Shown: piece by piece, positions 50,695 to 61,262 of the stretch
Numbering within the stretch: position 1 is the stretch's first letter
Layout: each line of letters opens with the position of its first letter
Position numbers and translations under genes: made by a program
Notes under the pieces: generated by a model
What the model saw: the letters and a program-made list of their open reading frames with translations, nothing else
Told to the model about the DNA's origin: nothing
Databases searched by the model: none
From: Flavobacteriaceae bacterium D16
GTDB taxonomy: Bacteria; Bacteroidota; Bacteroidia; Flavobacteriales; Flavobacteriaceae
Length of the DNA stretch: 64,000 bases
Assembly: GCA_021295155.1 (NCBI GenBank)
Contig: JAJTJC010000034.1
Coordinates: 62,001-126,000 of the forward strand
Reading direction: 5' to 3'

Positions 50695-51908
50695 AAACTT
50701 TTCAATTAACCTTTATACTGTTGTTATCAGTCGTTGCCGGAAATGCCCAGCAATTGCAGGAATATATAGCCGAAGCGCTTGCCAACAATCCCAATATCCA
50801 GGCTTATAAGCTGCGCTACAACATAGCGGAGGAAAAGGTAAATGAAGCAGCCTGGTTGCCTAATACCGAAATTAGTGTCGGGTATTTTGCAAGTGAGCCG
50901 GAAACCCGCACCGGAGCCCAGCGGGCACGTTTTTCTGCCAGACAAATGTTGCCCTGGTTTGGTACCGTCGGAACACGACAGGATTATGCATCCGCAATGG
51001 CAGCGGCGGATTATATGGATTACATTATTGCCCGTCGAAAGCTGTCCTTACAGGTCGCACAATCCTATTATAAACTCTATAGCATAAGAACCAGGCAGCA
51101 AGTCCTGGAAGAAAATGTACAACTCCTCCAAAGTTATGAGAATCTTGCATTGACCTCTGTGGAAGTGGGAAGGGCAAGTGCCGTTGATGTACTAAGGATA
51201 CAGATAAGGCAGAATGAAATAATTCAGCAAAAGAACATATTGCTGGAACAGTTTAAAGCAGGTCAGGCTGCTTTCAATGCTTTATTAAACACGAATAGCG
51301 GTACGGATGTTCAATTACCAGTAGAGATGTATGTGCCGGAATCCGATCCTGTTACAGCGGATAGTCTGCAGCTAAACCCGGAATTGCTGCGCTACGATCG
51401 TCTTTATGAATCTGTAGTGCAATCAGAGTTGCTTAACCAGAAGGAAAAGGCTCCCATGCTTGGTTTTGGCTTAGATTACGTTCCTGTTCAGGAAAGGCCA
51501 GATTTGGTGTTCAGCGACAATGGCAAAGACATTGTGATGCCCATGGTTTCCCTGTCAATTCCTGTTTTTAACAAGCGTTATGCCTCCAGGAACAAACAGA
51601 TTGAACTACGCAAAGAAGAAATACATTATCAAAAACTGGAACGGCTCAATTTGTTGGATGCTGCATTAGAAAATGCCCTATCCCAGAGAAATGAGGCGCG
51701 TATTGCCTTTAACACCCAAGAAAAGAATATTAAACAGGCCAAAGATGCGGAACAAATCCTGATCAAGAATTATGAGACTGGCACGATTGATTTTCAGGAG
51801 GTGCTGGACGTTCAGGAACTACAATTAAAGTTTCAGATAAATCAAATACAATCGGTACAGAAGTATTTTATACAATCTGCTATAATCAATTATTTAATTA
51901 AAATGTAA
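50691..51908 (+). CDS. TolC/CusC-like outer membrane efflux protein
   Basis: 405 residues with a signal peptide (MKTFQLTFILLLSVVAGNAQ). The long heptad helices typical of OEP proteins are visible in two repeats, for example YIAEALANNPNIQAYKLRYNIAEEKVNEAAWLP and the C-terminal KDAEQILIKNYETGTIDFQEVLDVQE. It would form the outer-membrane channel of the copper/silver efflux complex. The start overlaps the cusA stop (ATGA), so translation is coupled. Confidence 0.88.
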   Translation: MKTFQLTFILLLSVVAGNAQQLQEYIAEALANNPNIQAYKLRYNIAEEKVNEAAWLPNTEISVGYFASEPETRTGAQRARFSARQMLPWFGTVGTRQDYASAMAAADYMDYIIARRKLSLQVAQSYYKLYSIRTRQQVLEENVQLLQSYENLALTSVEVGRASAVDVLRIQIRQNEIIQQKNILLEQFKAGQAAFNALLNTNSGTDVQLPVEMYVPESDPVTADSLQLNPELLRYDRLYESVVQSELLNQKEKAPMLGFGLDYVPVQERPDLVFSDNGKDIVMPMVSLSIPVFNKRYASRNKQIELRKEEIHYQKLERLNLLDAALENALSQRNEARIAFNTQEKNIKQAKDAEQILIKNYETGTIDFQEVLDVQELQLKFQINQIQSVQKYFIQSAIINYLIKM

Positions 51909-51919
51909 TTTTCAAAACT

Positions 51920-52189
51920 ATGAACATGAAATTCAAAACCATCGCAGCCGCTTTTTGTATGACGGCGCTGTTTTTCGCAACAGCATGTAAGGGAACAACA
52001 GAAAAGAAGACAGAAACTGTAACCGATCAAACGGAAGCTGTGGAAGATCTGGGAAAAGAATATACCTCGGCCTACGTATGTCCCATGCATTGCAAAGGAA
52101 GTGGGAGTGAGGAGGAGGGCAACTGCCCGAAATGCGGAATGGCTTATGTAGCTAATGAAGAGCATTCCAAAGACGGACACACGCATTAG
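51920..52189 (+). CDS. Small lipoprotein with heavy-metal-binding (YHS/HMBD-like) domain
   Basis: 89 residues. A lipobox (ALFFATAC) is followed by an acidic/Thr linker and one heavy-metal-binding domain, [24 protein letters not shown]. Here CPMHC and CPKCGM provide Cys, Met and His ligands. It probably traps Cu(I) in the periplasm and hands it to the efflux system. Two to three copies of the same domain are fused to neighbouring proteins (copA, cusB). Confidence 0.8.
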   Translation: MNMKFKTIAAAFCMTALFFATACKGTTEKKTETVTDQTEAVEDLGKEYTSAYVCPMHCKGSGSEEEGNCPKCGMAYVANEEHSKDGHTH

Positions 52190-52200
52190 TAATACAAAAA

Positions 52201-54699
52201 ATGAAGCATACCTACCACATACACGGAATGTCCTGCAATGGATGCAGAAGCCATGTAGAGGCTACCCTGTCTAAAGTAGAAGGGGTAATCGCGGCTTCGG
52301 TTGATTTGCAAAAGGAAGAAGCGATCATCGAGATGCATAGCCATATCGCTTTGGATACCTTTCAAGAAGCTTTACAAGGCGAGGGAGGGCGTTATAGCAT
52401 TCATCCCCCCGGAGGGCAACAGCATGTTAAAGAAGAAACAAAAGTTCAACCCCATGGACAGGGAACAGGCGTTTTTTATTGCCCCATGCACTGTGAGGGG
52501 GATAAGACCTATGACAAGCTAGTGGACTGTCCTGTATGTGGAATGGACCTTGTAGAAGAGCAAAACCTGCTGGCAACCCCTGGTGAAATGTGGACTTGTC
52601 CCATGCATCCCGAAATAGTTCAGGATGAACCGGGAAGCTGCCCCATATGTGGTATGGATCTGGTTCCTTTGAAAGCCGATATTTCGGCAGAAGAAAAGAC
52701 CTATCGGAAACTACTCAGGAAATTCTGGTTGGCTGTAGCTTTTACCTTTCCGATTTTCCTAATCGCCATGAGCGAGATGCTGGAAAGTAATCCCCTGTTC
52801 GAATTGATGGGACAATACTCCTGGAACTGGGTGCAGTTTGTGTTGTCCATTCCAGTAGTGTTCTGGGCCGCCTGGATGTTCTTTGAGCGGGCTTACCGCA
52901 GTATCAGGACCTGGAACCTGAATATGTTTACCCTAATAGGAATTGGTGCTGGTGTAGCCTGGTTGTTTAGTATGGTGGGAATGATTTTTCCGGATGTATT
53001 TCCAGATCAGTTTAAATCAGAAACGGGAACCGTACATGTCTATTTTGAGGCGGCTACGGTTATCCTGACCTTAGTGCTTCTGGGGCAGCTTCTGGAAGCA
53101 AGGGCACACAGCAAGACTAATTCTGCAATAAAGGAATTGCTTAAACTGGCTCCCAATAAGGCAGCCAGGATGGTCAATGGGGAAGAAGAAGTGGTAAGTA
53201 TTGATGCGATAGAAATTGGTGATATCCTCAGGGTAAAACCAGGCGATAAGATTCCTGTAGATGGGGTGATTACTGAAGGTGATAGCGCTATTGACGAATC
53301 CATGATTACCGGAGAACCCATACCCGTTAGCAAGTATGCAGGGGACCGGGTGAGCAGTGGAACCATCAATGGTAATCGTACTTTTTTGATGCAGGCCGAA
53401 AAAGTAGGTAGCGATACCCTGCTTTCTCAGATTATTTCCATGGTCAACGAAGCCAGTCGCAGTCGTGCCCCAATACAAAAGTTAGCGGATAGGGTTTCGG
53501 CCTATTTCGTTCCCATTGTGGTGCTAATTGCCCTGGTGACTTTCGCCATCTGGGCCATTTGGGGTCCTGAACCAGCCTATGTTTACGCCCTGGTCAATGC
53601 GATTGCCGTTTTGATAATAGCCTGCCCCTGTGCCCTGGGTCTGGCAACTCCAATGTCCGTTATGGTTGGTGTAGGAAAAGGTGCTCAGAATGGAGTGCTC
53701 ATCAAGAATGCCGAAGCCCTGGAAAGGATGTATAAAATAGATACCTTAATAGTAGACAAGACCGGGACCATTACAGAAGGAAAACCTGTCGTGGAACAAA
53801 TAGGTGTATTTGGCAACGGTTATTCTGAAATTGAAATTCTGGAACTGATTGTCGCCCTGAACAGCAACAGTGAACATCCCCTTGCAGAAGCTTCAGTTGC
53901 GTACGGAAAAGAGAACAATATAAGAATTGCAAAAGCGGATAACTTCAATGCGGTTTCCGGAAAAGGTGTTGAAGCCATTGTAGAAGCAAAAAAACTGGCC
54001 TTGGGTAACCTTAGAATGATGCATTATGCCTTTGCAGCAGTCACAGAAGCCATGGAGGTGGAAGCAAAGAAATTCCAACAGCAAGGGAAGACAGTTTCTT
54101 ACTTGTCCGTTGATAGCAAGGTAGTGGGCTATATGGTTATCGGCGATAAAATCAAAGAAACCAGCGCCCGGGCGATTAATGAATTACAGGCCAAAGGAAT
54201 TGATGTGGTAATGCTCACAGGAGACAATTACGACACTTCAAGATCAGTGGCCCAGGAACTCAATTTGGCCGATTTCAAAGCCGGAATGTTACCGGAAGAC
54301 AAATTGAATGAGGTGGAGCTCCTGCAATCGCAGGGTAAAGTAGTAGCCATGGCAGGGGACGGGATCAACGATTCACCCGCACTAGCAAAAAGCGATGTGG
54401 GTATAGCCATGGGTACAGGCACCGATGTAGCTATTGAAAGTGCCGCTATCACCTTAGTCAAAGGAGATTTACTTGGCATAGTAAAGGCAAGGAAACTCAG
54501 TGTGGCTGTCATGAGGAATATTAAACAAAACCTCTTTTTTGCCCTGATATACAATACCCTGGGTGTCCCAATTGCTGCAGGTGTACTATATCCCTTCTTC
54601 GGTCTCCTGTTATCCCCGATGATTGCAGCTTTGGCAATGAGCTTCAGTTCGGTTTCGGTTATTGCAAATGCACTAAGGTTAAGATCTGCAAAAATTTAA
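52201..54699 (+). CDS. copA: Copper-exporting P1B-type ATPase with one HMA and two HMBD modules
   Basis: 832 residues. The N-terminal HMA domain ([11 protein letters not shown], Cys 12 and 15) is followed by two heavy-metal-binding domains ([23 protein letters not shown] at ~97; [21 protein letters not shown] at ~137). The P-type core follows: the [10 protein letters not shown] ion-site motif near residue 475, DKTGTITEG with the phosphorylated Asp near 518, the SEHPLAEA nucleotide-domain motif, and [31 protein letters not shown] with HMA points to Cu(I)/Ag(I) export across the inner membrane. It is encoded 11 bases after the small HMBD lipoprotein. Confidence 0.94.
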   Translation: MKHTYHIHGMSCNGCRSHVEATLSKVEGVIAASVDLQKEEAIIEMHSHIALDTFQEALQGEGGRYSIHPPGGQQHVKEETKVQPHGQGTGVFYCPMHCEGDKTYDKLVDCPVCGMDLVEEQNLLATPGEMWTCPMHPEIVQDEPGSCPICGMDLVPLKADISAEEKTYRKLLRKFWLAVAFTFPIFLIAMSEMLESNPLFELMGQYSWNWVQFVLSIPVVFWAAWMFFERAYRSIRTWNLNMFTLIGIGAGVAWLFSMVGMIFPDVFPDQFKSETGTVHVYFEAATVILTLVLLGQLLEARAHSKTNSAIKELLKLAPNKAARMVNGEEEVVSIDAIEIGDILRVKPGDKIPVDGVITEGDSAIDESMITGEPIPVSKYAGDRVSSGTINGNRTFLMQAEKVGSDTLLSQIISMVNEASRSRAPIQKLADRVSAYFVPIVVLIALVTFAIWAIWGPEPAYVYALVNAIAVLIIACPCALGLATPMSVMVGVGKGAQNGVLIKNAEALERMYKIDTLIVDKTGTITEGKPVVEQIGVFGNGYSEIEILELIVALNSNSEHPLAEASVAYGKENNIRIAKADNFNAVSGKGVEAIVEAKKLALGNLRMMHYAFAAVTEAMEVEAKKFQQQGKTVSYLSVDSKVVGYMVIGDKIKETSARAINELQAKGIDVVMLTGDNYDTSRSVAQELNLADFKAGMLPEDKLNEVELLQSQGKVVAMAGDGINDSPALAKSDVGIAMGTGTDVAIESAAITLVKGDLLGIVKARKLSVAVMRNIKQNLFFALIYNTLGVPIAAGVLYPFFGLLLSPMIAALAMSFSSVSVIANALRLRSAKI

Positions 54700-54703
54700 C
54701 AAT

Positions 54704-55417
54704 ATGGCAAACAGGAATACTTCAAAATGGATTCGCAAATCCCACAGATACCTCGGTATCTTTTTAGGGGTGCAATTTCTTTTCTGGACTACCAGCGGTT
54801 TGTATTTCAGTTGGACGAATTTGGATGAAATCCATGGAGATCATTTTAAAAACCTGCAGTCAAAGCCCAAAGTTTTCACAGGTTTGATTTCTCCGGCTGG
54901 CCTGAATGTGGGAGATGGCATACAGTCTCTGGAAATCCGGGATATTAATGGAATACCATACTACTGGGTAAACGGGGATCAACTTTACAATGCCCTGGAT
55001 GGCAGCCCTAAGGGAGCCATCAATAAGGAAGAAGCCCTTTACGTGGCGGGTAATAATATGAAAAAAGACCTGGAAGTAACCAGCGTAAATTTGATAGAGA
55101 AGGTTGGGAAACATCACGAGTATAGGGAGAAACTTTTACCTGCTTATGTGATTAGCTACAAAGGAAATGAAAACCTGAAAGCTTATGTATCGGCCAAAGA
55201 CGGGAAATTCCAGACTGTAAGGCATCGCAACTGGCGGATATTCGATTTTCTGTGGATGACCCATACGATGGATTACGAAGGCAGGGACAACTTCAATACT
55301 ACGGTTTTGAGGGCTTTTTCCCTTCTGGGCCTGATAACAGTCCTCAGCGGATTTATCTTATGGTACATAAGCTCCCCATCGGTTAAAAATCTTAAAAAAC
55401 GACTAAAATTAAAGTGA
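54704..55417 (+). CDS. PepSY-domain transmembrane protein
   Basis: 237 residues with an N-terminal helix (SHRYLGIFLGVQFLFWTTSGLYFSW) and a C-terminal helix (LRAFSLLGLITVLSGFILWYI) around a periplasmic PepSY-like domain. PepSY-TM proteins are often found in copper or iron homeostasis loci, where some act as reductases or assembly factors. It lies four bases after copA and its TGA overlaps the cusB ATG (TGATG), indicating translational coupling. Confidence 0.78.
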   Translation: MANRNTSKWIRKSHRYLGIFLGVQFLFWTTSGLYFSWTNLDEIHGDHFKNLQSKPKVFTGLISPAGLNVGDGIQSLEIRDINGIPYYWVNGDQLYNALDGSPKGAINKEEALYVAGNNMKKDLEVTSVNLIEKVGKHHEYREKLLPAYVISYKGNENLKAYVSAKDGKFQTVRHRNWRIFDFLWMTHTMDYEGRDNFNTTVLRAFSLLGLITVLSGFILWYISSPSVKNLKKRLKLK

Positions 55418-57162
55418 TGAAAAAGAATATAATTTATATCGCTACCGCGGCACTGTCAGGTCTGCTGGTGGGTTACCTGTTTTTTGGGAATTCGGAATCA
55501 GGCGAATCTTACGTTGATCCACATCAACACAATACAGATGCTAGAGATCATATGTGGACTTGCTCTATGCACCCACAGATCATGCAGCCGGAAGCAGGGG
55601 ATTGCCCCATATGTGGTATGGATCTCATTCCTGCAGAAATGGGTTCGGAAGGTTTGAGCCCGGATCAAATTGTAATGACCAAAAATGCTATGGCTTTGGC
55701 AAATGTGGAAACAACGGTTGTTGGAAATGTCGATGGCAATTCCGATAATACACTTATACTTTCAGGTACGATAGCCAATGATGAAGAAGCCACAGCCGTA
55801 CAAGCCAGCTATTTTGATGGCAGGCTTGAAAAACTATATGTTAATTATGAAGGGCAGGTAGTAAAGAAAGGACAGCTTTTGGCAGCCATTTATGCTCCGG
55901 AACTGGTGGCAGCACAACAGGAGTTGCTCACGGCTGCTTCCCTTAAAGAATCACAACCGCAACTATACCAGGCTGTCCGCAATAAGCTCAAGTTGTGGAA
56001 GCTAACAGATGATCAAATTGAAGGTATTGAAAACTCGGGTAAAGTAAATGAATTCTTCCCGGTATACGCCACTGTCTCCGGAACGGTTTCAGGAGTAATG
56101 AGCGCAGAGGGAGATTATATTAAGCAGGGGCAACCCATAGCCAGGGTAAGTAATTTAAACTCGGTCTGGGCCGAATTTGACGCCTACGAAAACCAATTGT
56201 CCCAAATTAAAGAAGGCCAGAAAATAGTAATCACAACAAACGCTTATCGGGACCAAAAATATGAGGGCCAAATTTCGTTTATTTCACCTGTCCTCGACAA
56301 TGCCAGCCGGACGGTTACTGTTCGAGCTATTCTGAACAATAAAACGGGGCTTTTTAAACCTGGAATGTTTGTAATTGGGGAAGTCAGGAAAAGTGTATCG
56401 TCAAATGTGGATAAAAACCTTTATGTACCCGCTTCTGCCGTAATGTGGACCGGTAAGCGATCTCTGGTTTATGTAAAGCTAAAGGCGGCTCAACCTGTTT
56501 TTGAGATGCGCTCTGTTACCTTAGGGGATCGCATTGGTGAATCCTATGCTGTTTCCTCAGGACTTATGGCAGGGGAAGAAGTAGTTACCAATGGAGCTTT
56601 TACAATAGATGCTGCTGCCCAGCTACAGGGGAAAACAAGTATGATGAACCCGGAAGGGGACCGCTCGGCGACCGGGCATGAACATGATTCCGGAATGCAG
56701 CAGGATCAGGGTATGGAAATGGATTTGCCGGAATCTTTTCAAAACGGGATGAAAAACGTATTGCCTGCCTATATTAAAATGAAGGATGCCTTTGTTGAGA
56801 GTAATGCAGCTATGGCAGCCAGGGAAGCAAAGGTCGTTTTGGATCTGGCCAAAAACCTGGATTTGACAGGTCTCGGTACCATGGGAAGGGGCCATCTTGA
56901 CGATAGTATAAAATTGCTCCAAAGCATTTCAAAAAAGGAAGAACTAGACAGTCAGCGCGCTCACTTTGTGGAACTTAATGTACATATGGTTGCCATTGCT
57001 TCCCGCGTAAAGCCATTGGAACGCACACTTTATATTCAGCAATGCCCCATGGCAAACAACAATCTGGGGGCTGTTTGGTTAAGTTCTGAAAAAGAGATCA
57101 GGAACCCTTATTACGGGGATGAAATGCTTACTTGTGGAAAGGTGGAAAAAGTTCTTAATTAA
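55417..57162 (+). CDS. cusB: CusB-type RND periplasmic adaptor with N-terminal HMBD and C-terminal DUF3347-like domain
   Basis: 581 residues from the ATG at 55417. A signal/anchor helix (IIYIATAALSGLLVGYLFFG) is followed by an HMBD (MWTCSMHPQIMQPEAGDCP then ICGMD). The membrane-fusion core has barrel-sandwich and helical-hairpin segments (NYEGQVVKKGQLLAAIYAPELVAAQQELL; TVSGTVSGVMSAEGDYIKQGQPIARV). A His/Met linker (GHEHDSGMQQDQGMEMD) precedes a DUF3347-like domain (LPAYIKMKDAFVESNAAMAAREAK through QCPMANNNLGAVWLS). It links the CusA pump to the outer-membrane channel and passes Cu(I)/Ag(I) to it. Its stop overlaps the convergent TonB receptor stop. Confidence 0.92.
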   Translation: MKKNIIYIATAALSGLLVGYLFFGNSESGESYVDPHQHNTDARDHMWTCSMHPQIMQPEAGDCPICGMDLIPAEMGSEGLSPDQIVMTKNAMALANVETTVVGNVDGNSDNTLILSGTIANDEEATAVQASYFDGRLEKLYVNYEGQVVKKGQLLAAIYAPELVAAQQELLTAASLKESQPQLYQAVRNKLKLWKLTDDQIEGIENSGKVNEFFPVYATVSGTVSGVMSAEGDYIKQGQPIARVSNLNSVWAEFDAYENQLSQIKEGQKIVITTNAYRDQKYEGQISFISPVLDNASRTVTVRAILNNKTGLFKPGMFVIGEVRKSVSSNVDKNLYVPASAVMWTGKRSLVYVKLKAAQPVFEMRSVTLGDRIGESYAVSSGLMAGEEVVTNGAFTIDAAAQLQGKTSMMNPEGDRSATGHEHDSGMQQDQGMEMDLPESFQNGMKNVLPAYIKMKDAFVESNAAMAAREAKVVLDLAKNLDLTGLGTMGRGHLDDSIKLLQSISKKEELDSQRAHFVELNVHMVAIASRVKPLERTLYIQQCPMANNNLGAVWLSSEKEIRNPYYGDEMLTCGKVEKVLN

Positions 57163-59672
57163 TCGAACAACAATTTCAACATTAAATTTGGTGTTACTCC
57201 CAGGGAATTTTGTTCAACTTGCTGGGTGCTGCTAATGTTGGCTATTCTGTAAAATGCATTTACGGTATTTTGGCGATCCAGTAAATTCCATACCGAAACA
57301 CCGGTATGTAAGCGGGTTTTTCCACTTAGTTTGGTCCTGTAAATAGCGGAAATGTCCACCCGGAAGTAATCCTTTAAGTTTGCGCTGTTTACTTCACTAT
57401 AATTAATGGCTTCATCAACTACTTCATTTCCCGCAACGGGTTCTGTATAAGGTCTCCCCGTTCTCCAGTTCAATCCAACGGCCATATGTAGTGTATTGGT
57501 GGAAAAAGTAATTCCTGATGAAATTGAATGGGTAATATCAAAATTACTTCGAAATTCCGGTTCAGGCAGATTTTCGAAGAGGTATTGACTATCCAGATAC
57601 CCATAGCTCATCCACATATTCCACCTATTCAATTGTCTTCTGATTAAGAATTCTGCTCCATAAGCCTCATACTTCCCTGATGATCTGACAAACTCATACT
57701 GGTCCAGGAAACCCTGACTTTGGGTGGTGATTCCACTAACCTCTTTCAGGAAACCCACGGCATTGATAAGCCAATCCTGTTTTTTAAAGCTTAACCCTAT
57801 AGATCCCTGTTTACTTTGGATTATTGGGATGTCCTGGTCATTGGAAAGTTGCCAGCGCCTTTTCTCTATACCCAGAAAATCATTCTGAAAATTGATGATT
57901 TGAGAAGTATTTTGGTGCTTGAATTCTCCCAGGATCTCCAGATTAAACCATTGCGCAAACTTTTGATTAAAACTCAGCCGGGGTTCCCAAAGCTGTTTTT
58001 TAAATTTATCCAGGTAATTATAGCGGATTCCTGCATATAAAGAAGTGCCCGTATCAGGAAGGGTCCAATTCAACTCGGTAAAAACAGCATGAGTCCTCAG
58101 TACTTCCCCAACTAAACGCCTGAAGATAGGATTGTCAACATCATCTAGATTCGTGATCTTGGTTTCCATAAAATGATATCCGGTATTCAGGTTCAGGTTT
58201 TCATTTAGTCGATATAAGCCCAATAGTTTGGCGCCGGATTCTGAAACCACATTTTCTTGTAAAAATCGCTGGTTATCCAGGACATTGGCATTGATTGCCC
58301 TTAGTTTATAATCTGTTTCATACAGGCTTAATTCCGTGGTTAATTTAGGCCCCCACTGACGCATGTAATACAGCCCCCCTGCTATGCTACGCTGATTTAA
58401 ATTGCTCTCACGAATTTCATCGGAATCATTGATAGTAGCACTTTCATTAAATACTATTTCATCTGCTGTGTGAATGAAGTTAAGCCTGATTAAATCCTTG
58501 TCTGTAAGGCGATAAAGCAGCCGCATGGAAGCGTCGTAAAAATCGAATTCAATATCAGAATTGGTAACCGAGGTCTGATTAGTTTCAATTTCCGTGTCTT
58601 GTGCAATTCGATCAAAATATTGGGAGTAGGTGGGAGTTTCAACAAAGTCGCTGATGGCTTTGCGGGCTGCAACCTGTATGGAGGCATTTTTTCCAAGGGG
58701 AGCATCTATAAAGCCATTGGCATCAATCAGATTAATCCCAAAGCTGCCCTTGAGGGAGGGGTTGATGTTTTTACGGGTTTCCATAGCAATTGTTCCCGAC
58801 ACACCATCGGTTAATGCGGCAGAGGTGCCATTTTTTTGCAATGTAACGCGTTGTGTGATTTGAGGATTGTACATAGAAATCAAACCAAAAAAATGTCCGG
58901 ATTGATACATCTTTATATCGTCCCAGACAATCAGGTTTTGATCGTGACTACCACCCCGGATGTTTATGTTGGATACCGTTTCATCTACACTCTGGATTCC
59001 GGGTAAGGCCTGTACCGATTGCAATACATCCTCCTCTACAAGACCTGGTAATATGGAAAATTTGTCAAAATCTAACTGGAAAGATCCGTCGTCCAGTTTA
59101 TCCAGACCGCGAATCAGGTAATCAGACAGGACTATTTCTGGTAATTGTTGCTCGTCCGGTATCAGATAGATTATTGCACATTCAGTGCTATTAAAAAAAC
59201 GAGCCTCACGTCTTATGCTTTTATGTCCAATATGTCGCAATAGTACAACCGACCTAGGGTCAATTACTGGAAGCTCAAAATAACCTGCTTCATTGGATAC
59301 CGTACCGCGTCCACCGGATTGTACGGTGGTATAGGCTAAGGGTTCTCCAGTATCCTTATCCTTAATAAAGCCACATAACTTTAGTTTTTTTGTTGTTATC
59401 GAGATAATTGAACTGGTTACAAATTTGAACTCCAGGCCAGTTCTTTCTTCGAGAAAAGCGACGGAAGCAGATAAGTCCAGTGAATCATCCGGTGCAGGAA
59501 CACGGACCTCATTCACAATCTCAGATGCGTAGTTAAACTGCACCTGAAAACGCTCCTGAAGCCTGTTGAGTACTTCAAGCAATTGTTCAGGCTGTTCTGT
59601 CTGCTGTCCCGAAAGTGAGGTCCAATGGAGAACAAACAAGACTCCCAAAAGTAGTTTTATCTTATTTCTCAC
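57159..59672 (-). CDS. TonB-dependent receptor with N-terminal STN signalling domain
   Basis: 837 residues with a signal peptide (KLLLGVLFVLHWTSLSG). Domains in order are an STN/secretin-like signalling domain (LEVLNRLQERFQVQFNYAS to FVTSSIISIT, ~25-95), a carboxypeptidase-D-like beta-sandwich (CGFIKDKDTGEPLAYTTVQSGG, ~98-180) and a plug (VSNINIRGGSHDQNLIVWDDIKMYQ). A 22-strand-type barrel ends in LLFD. The STN domain and the upstream fecR/fecI genes mark it as a substrate-sensing receptor. The substrate is unknown; the copper cluster is convergent, not co-transcribed. Overlap with fecR is 11 bases. Confidence 0.9.
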   Translation of the reverse strand: MRNKIKLLLGVLFVLHWTSLSGQQTEQPEQLLEVLNRLQERFQVQFNYASEIVNEVRVPAPDDSLDLSASVAFLEERTGLEFKFVTSSIISITTKKLKLCGFIKDKDTGEPLAYTTVQSGGRGTVSNEAGYFELPVIDPRSVVLLRHIGHKSIRREARFFNSTECAIIYLIPDEQQLPEIVLSDYLIRGLDKLDDGSFQLDFDKFSILPGLVEEDVLQSVQALPGIQSVDETVSNINIRGGSHDQNLIVWDDIKMYQSGHFFGLISMYNPQITQRVTLQKNGTSAALTDGVSGTIAMETRKNINPSLKGSFGINLIDANGFIDAPLGKNASIQVAARKAISDFVETPTYSQYFDRIAQDTEIETNQTSVTNSDIEFDFYDASMRLLYRLTDKDLIRLNFIHTADEIVFNESATINDSDEIRESNLNQRSIAGGLYYMRQWGPKLTTELSLYETDYKLRAINANVLDNQRFLQENVVSESGAKLLGLYRLNENLNLNTGYHFMETKITNLDDVDNPIFRRLVGEVLRTHAVFTELNWTLPDTGTSLYAGIRYNYLDKFKKQLWEPRLSFNQKFAQWFNLEILGEFKHQNTSQIINFQNDFLGIEKRRWQLSNDQDIPIIQSKQGSIGLSFKKQDWLINAVGFLKEVSGITTQSQGFLDQYEFVRSSGKYEAYGAEFLIRRQLNRWNMWMSYGYLDSQYLFENLPEPEFRSNFDITHSISSGITFSTNTLHMAVGLNWRTGRPYTEPVAGNEVVDEAINYSEVNSANLKDYFRVDISAIYRTKLSGKTRLHTGVSVWNLLDRQNTVNAFYRIANISSTQQVEQNSLGVTPNLMLKLLFD

Positions 59673-60573
59673 CTGGTATTACCCTGACGTTGTTGGTTTC
59701 CGATATGCTATAATCCAAATTAAGTGGTTCTGTTATTGATTTCAGGGCATTATCTAGGTTATCATGTGAAAACCCACCGGTAAAGAGTTGGTTAGCTTTC
59801 ACGTTTTCTAAGGTTATAACCACACCAAATTGTCTTTCGACCTCTGCAAAAACTTCCACAATAGCCACTCTTTCAAAAGTGCTTGTATTTTGTGTCCACT
59901 GGGGAGTAGTATAGCTATTTTTTCCTGTTGAGAAATCACCCCCGTAAGACCTGAAGCTATCACCCACTTCAAGGATTAACTCGCGTTGTCCGGAGATTAC
60001 CTGAACGCGTCCTTCATAACAGCTTACCTCGAAGAATTGCCCTCTTTGTTTTACATTGAACTCAGTGCCAAGAACTGTTATTTCCCCTTCCGGTGTAATT
60101 ACCTGGAATCTGCTTCCCTTGACTACATCAAAAAAGGCCTCACCAATTAACCGGACTTTCCGGCTTTTATCCCATTTCTTTTCATTGAACGCAAGCTCAG
60201 ATACAGCATTTAAAGTAACCATGGATTCATCAGGCAATGACACAGATGCCTGTTCTCCGAATTTTGTTTCAAATTTAGTTGTATTTCCCGGCCATAGAAA
60301 ATAGGAGAGCACAAAACCAATCAAAACCACGCTGGCTACCCGCAGCAAGGGCCTGATCCAATGTATTTTTTCTTTGGGAGGCTCTGTTTTACTTAATCGA
60401 GTTTTCAATTCCTGGTAATCTCCGGGGGCAGCGAATTGGGAAGCCTTAAACGCAGAAGCATTATCCACAATACCCTTCATAAAGGCTGCGTCCTCAAGTT
60501 TTTCGAAAGCAGCGGATTCCTCAGGGGAAAGGGTGTCGGATAACCATTTTTGTATAAGTTCTTCCTTGTTCAT
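59662..60573 (-). CDS. FecR-family anti-sigma factor
   Basis: 303 residues. The N-terminal cytoplasmic part (IQKWLSDTLSPEESAAFEKLED) is followed by one membrane helix (LLRVASVVLIGFVLSYFLWPG) and a periplasmic FecR domain (TKFGEQASVSLPDESMVTLNAVSELAFNEKKW; VLGTEFNVKQRGQFFEVSCYEGRVQV). A C-terminal DUF4974/STN-like region (VEVFAEVERQFGVVITLENVKANQLFTGGF) completes it. It would hold the sigma factor encoded 48 bases upstream until the receptor STN domain signals. Confidence 0.93.
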   Translation of the reverse strand: MNKEELIQKWLSDTLSPEESAAFEKLEDAAFMKGIVDNASAFKASQFAAPGDYQELKTRLSKTEPPKEKIHWIRPLLRVASVVLIGFVLSYFLWPGNTTKFETKFGEQASVSLPDESMVTLNAVSELAFNEKKWDKSRKVRLIGEAFFDVVKGSRFQVITPEGEITVLGTEFNVKQRGQFFEVSCYEGRVQVISGQRELILEVGDSFRSYGGDFSTGKNSYTTPQWTQNTSTFERVAIVEVFAEVERQFGVVITLENVKANQLFTGGFSHDNLDNALKSITEPLNLDYSISETNNVRVIPGEK

Positions 60574-60621
60574 TTTTACTTCCCTTTACTATTATAACAA
60601 CTAACTTCCCTTTTCTCCTGA

Positions 60622-61146
60622 TTATTTGATCCGGAATCCTTCCAGTTCGTTCCTTAGCACCTTAAAAGCTGAATAAATCCGGTACTCCACCACTTTTCTG
60701 GTTACGCCTAAAATCTGCGCAATTTCTTCGTGTTTTTTACCTTCCACCTTATTCAGCATAAAAGCTGTTCGCTGTTCTTCATTTAATCTCGAGAGCACTT
60801 CCTGGTACTTTTTATAATACTCATCCTGTTCCATAAGGAACTCAGGAGATTCTTGGGTGTAACTCCTGGGTTTCTGATTTTGGTATTTTAATACTACTTT
60901 CTGATGTTTAATTTCGTTTAACATCAGATTATTGGCCACAGTATACAGGTAGGACTTGGCCTTGGCCGAACTCACTTTCTTGCAGTTTTCCCAAAGTTTG
61001 ATAAAGGCTTCCTGGACTTTGTCATTTGGATTCAGGCCCGGACCATACTTATAATAAAGAAAATCGTGTAGTCCCTGTGCTAGTTTTTCATAGAGACTGG
61101 AATAAATATGTTCTTCGCAAACTTCCTTATGCAGATCTTTTTCCAA
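60622..61146 (-). CDS. ECF (FecI-like) RNA polymerase sigma factor
   Basis: 174 residues. The sigma region 2 segment is DFLYYKYGPGLNPNDKVQEAFIKLWENC with KAKSYLYTVANNLMLNEIKH. Region 4 is EEQRTAFMLNKVEGKKHEEIAQILGVTRKVVEYRIYSAFKVLR, a helix-turn-helix. It belongs to the Bacteroidota FecI-like ECF group and should transcribe the downstream receptor and possibly the two divergently encoded lipoproteins. Genes in order are sigma, anti-sigma, receptor. Confidence 0.93.
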   Translation of the reverse strand: MEKDLHKEVCEEHIYSSLYEKLAQGLHDFLYYKYGPGLNPNDKVQEAFIKLWENCKKVSSAKAKSYLYTVANNLMLNEIKHQKVVLKYQNQKPRSYTQESPEFLMEQDEYYKKYQEVLSRLNEEQRTAFMLNKVEGKKHEEIAQILGVTRKVVEYRIYSAFKVLRNELEGFRIK

Positions 61147-61262
61147 GAATGTGGATTTTCTCTGTTCAAATGTATAAAAAGTATTTTCTTCAAAAAGTTT
61201 TCAGGAATTTTCAGGACATGGTTGTTTAATTAGTAAACAGTATGAATTTAATACCTCAACCT

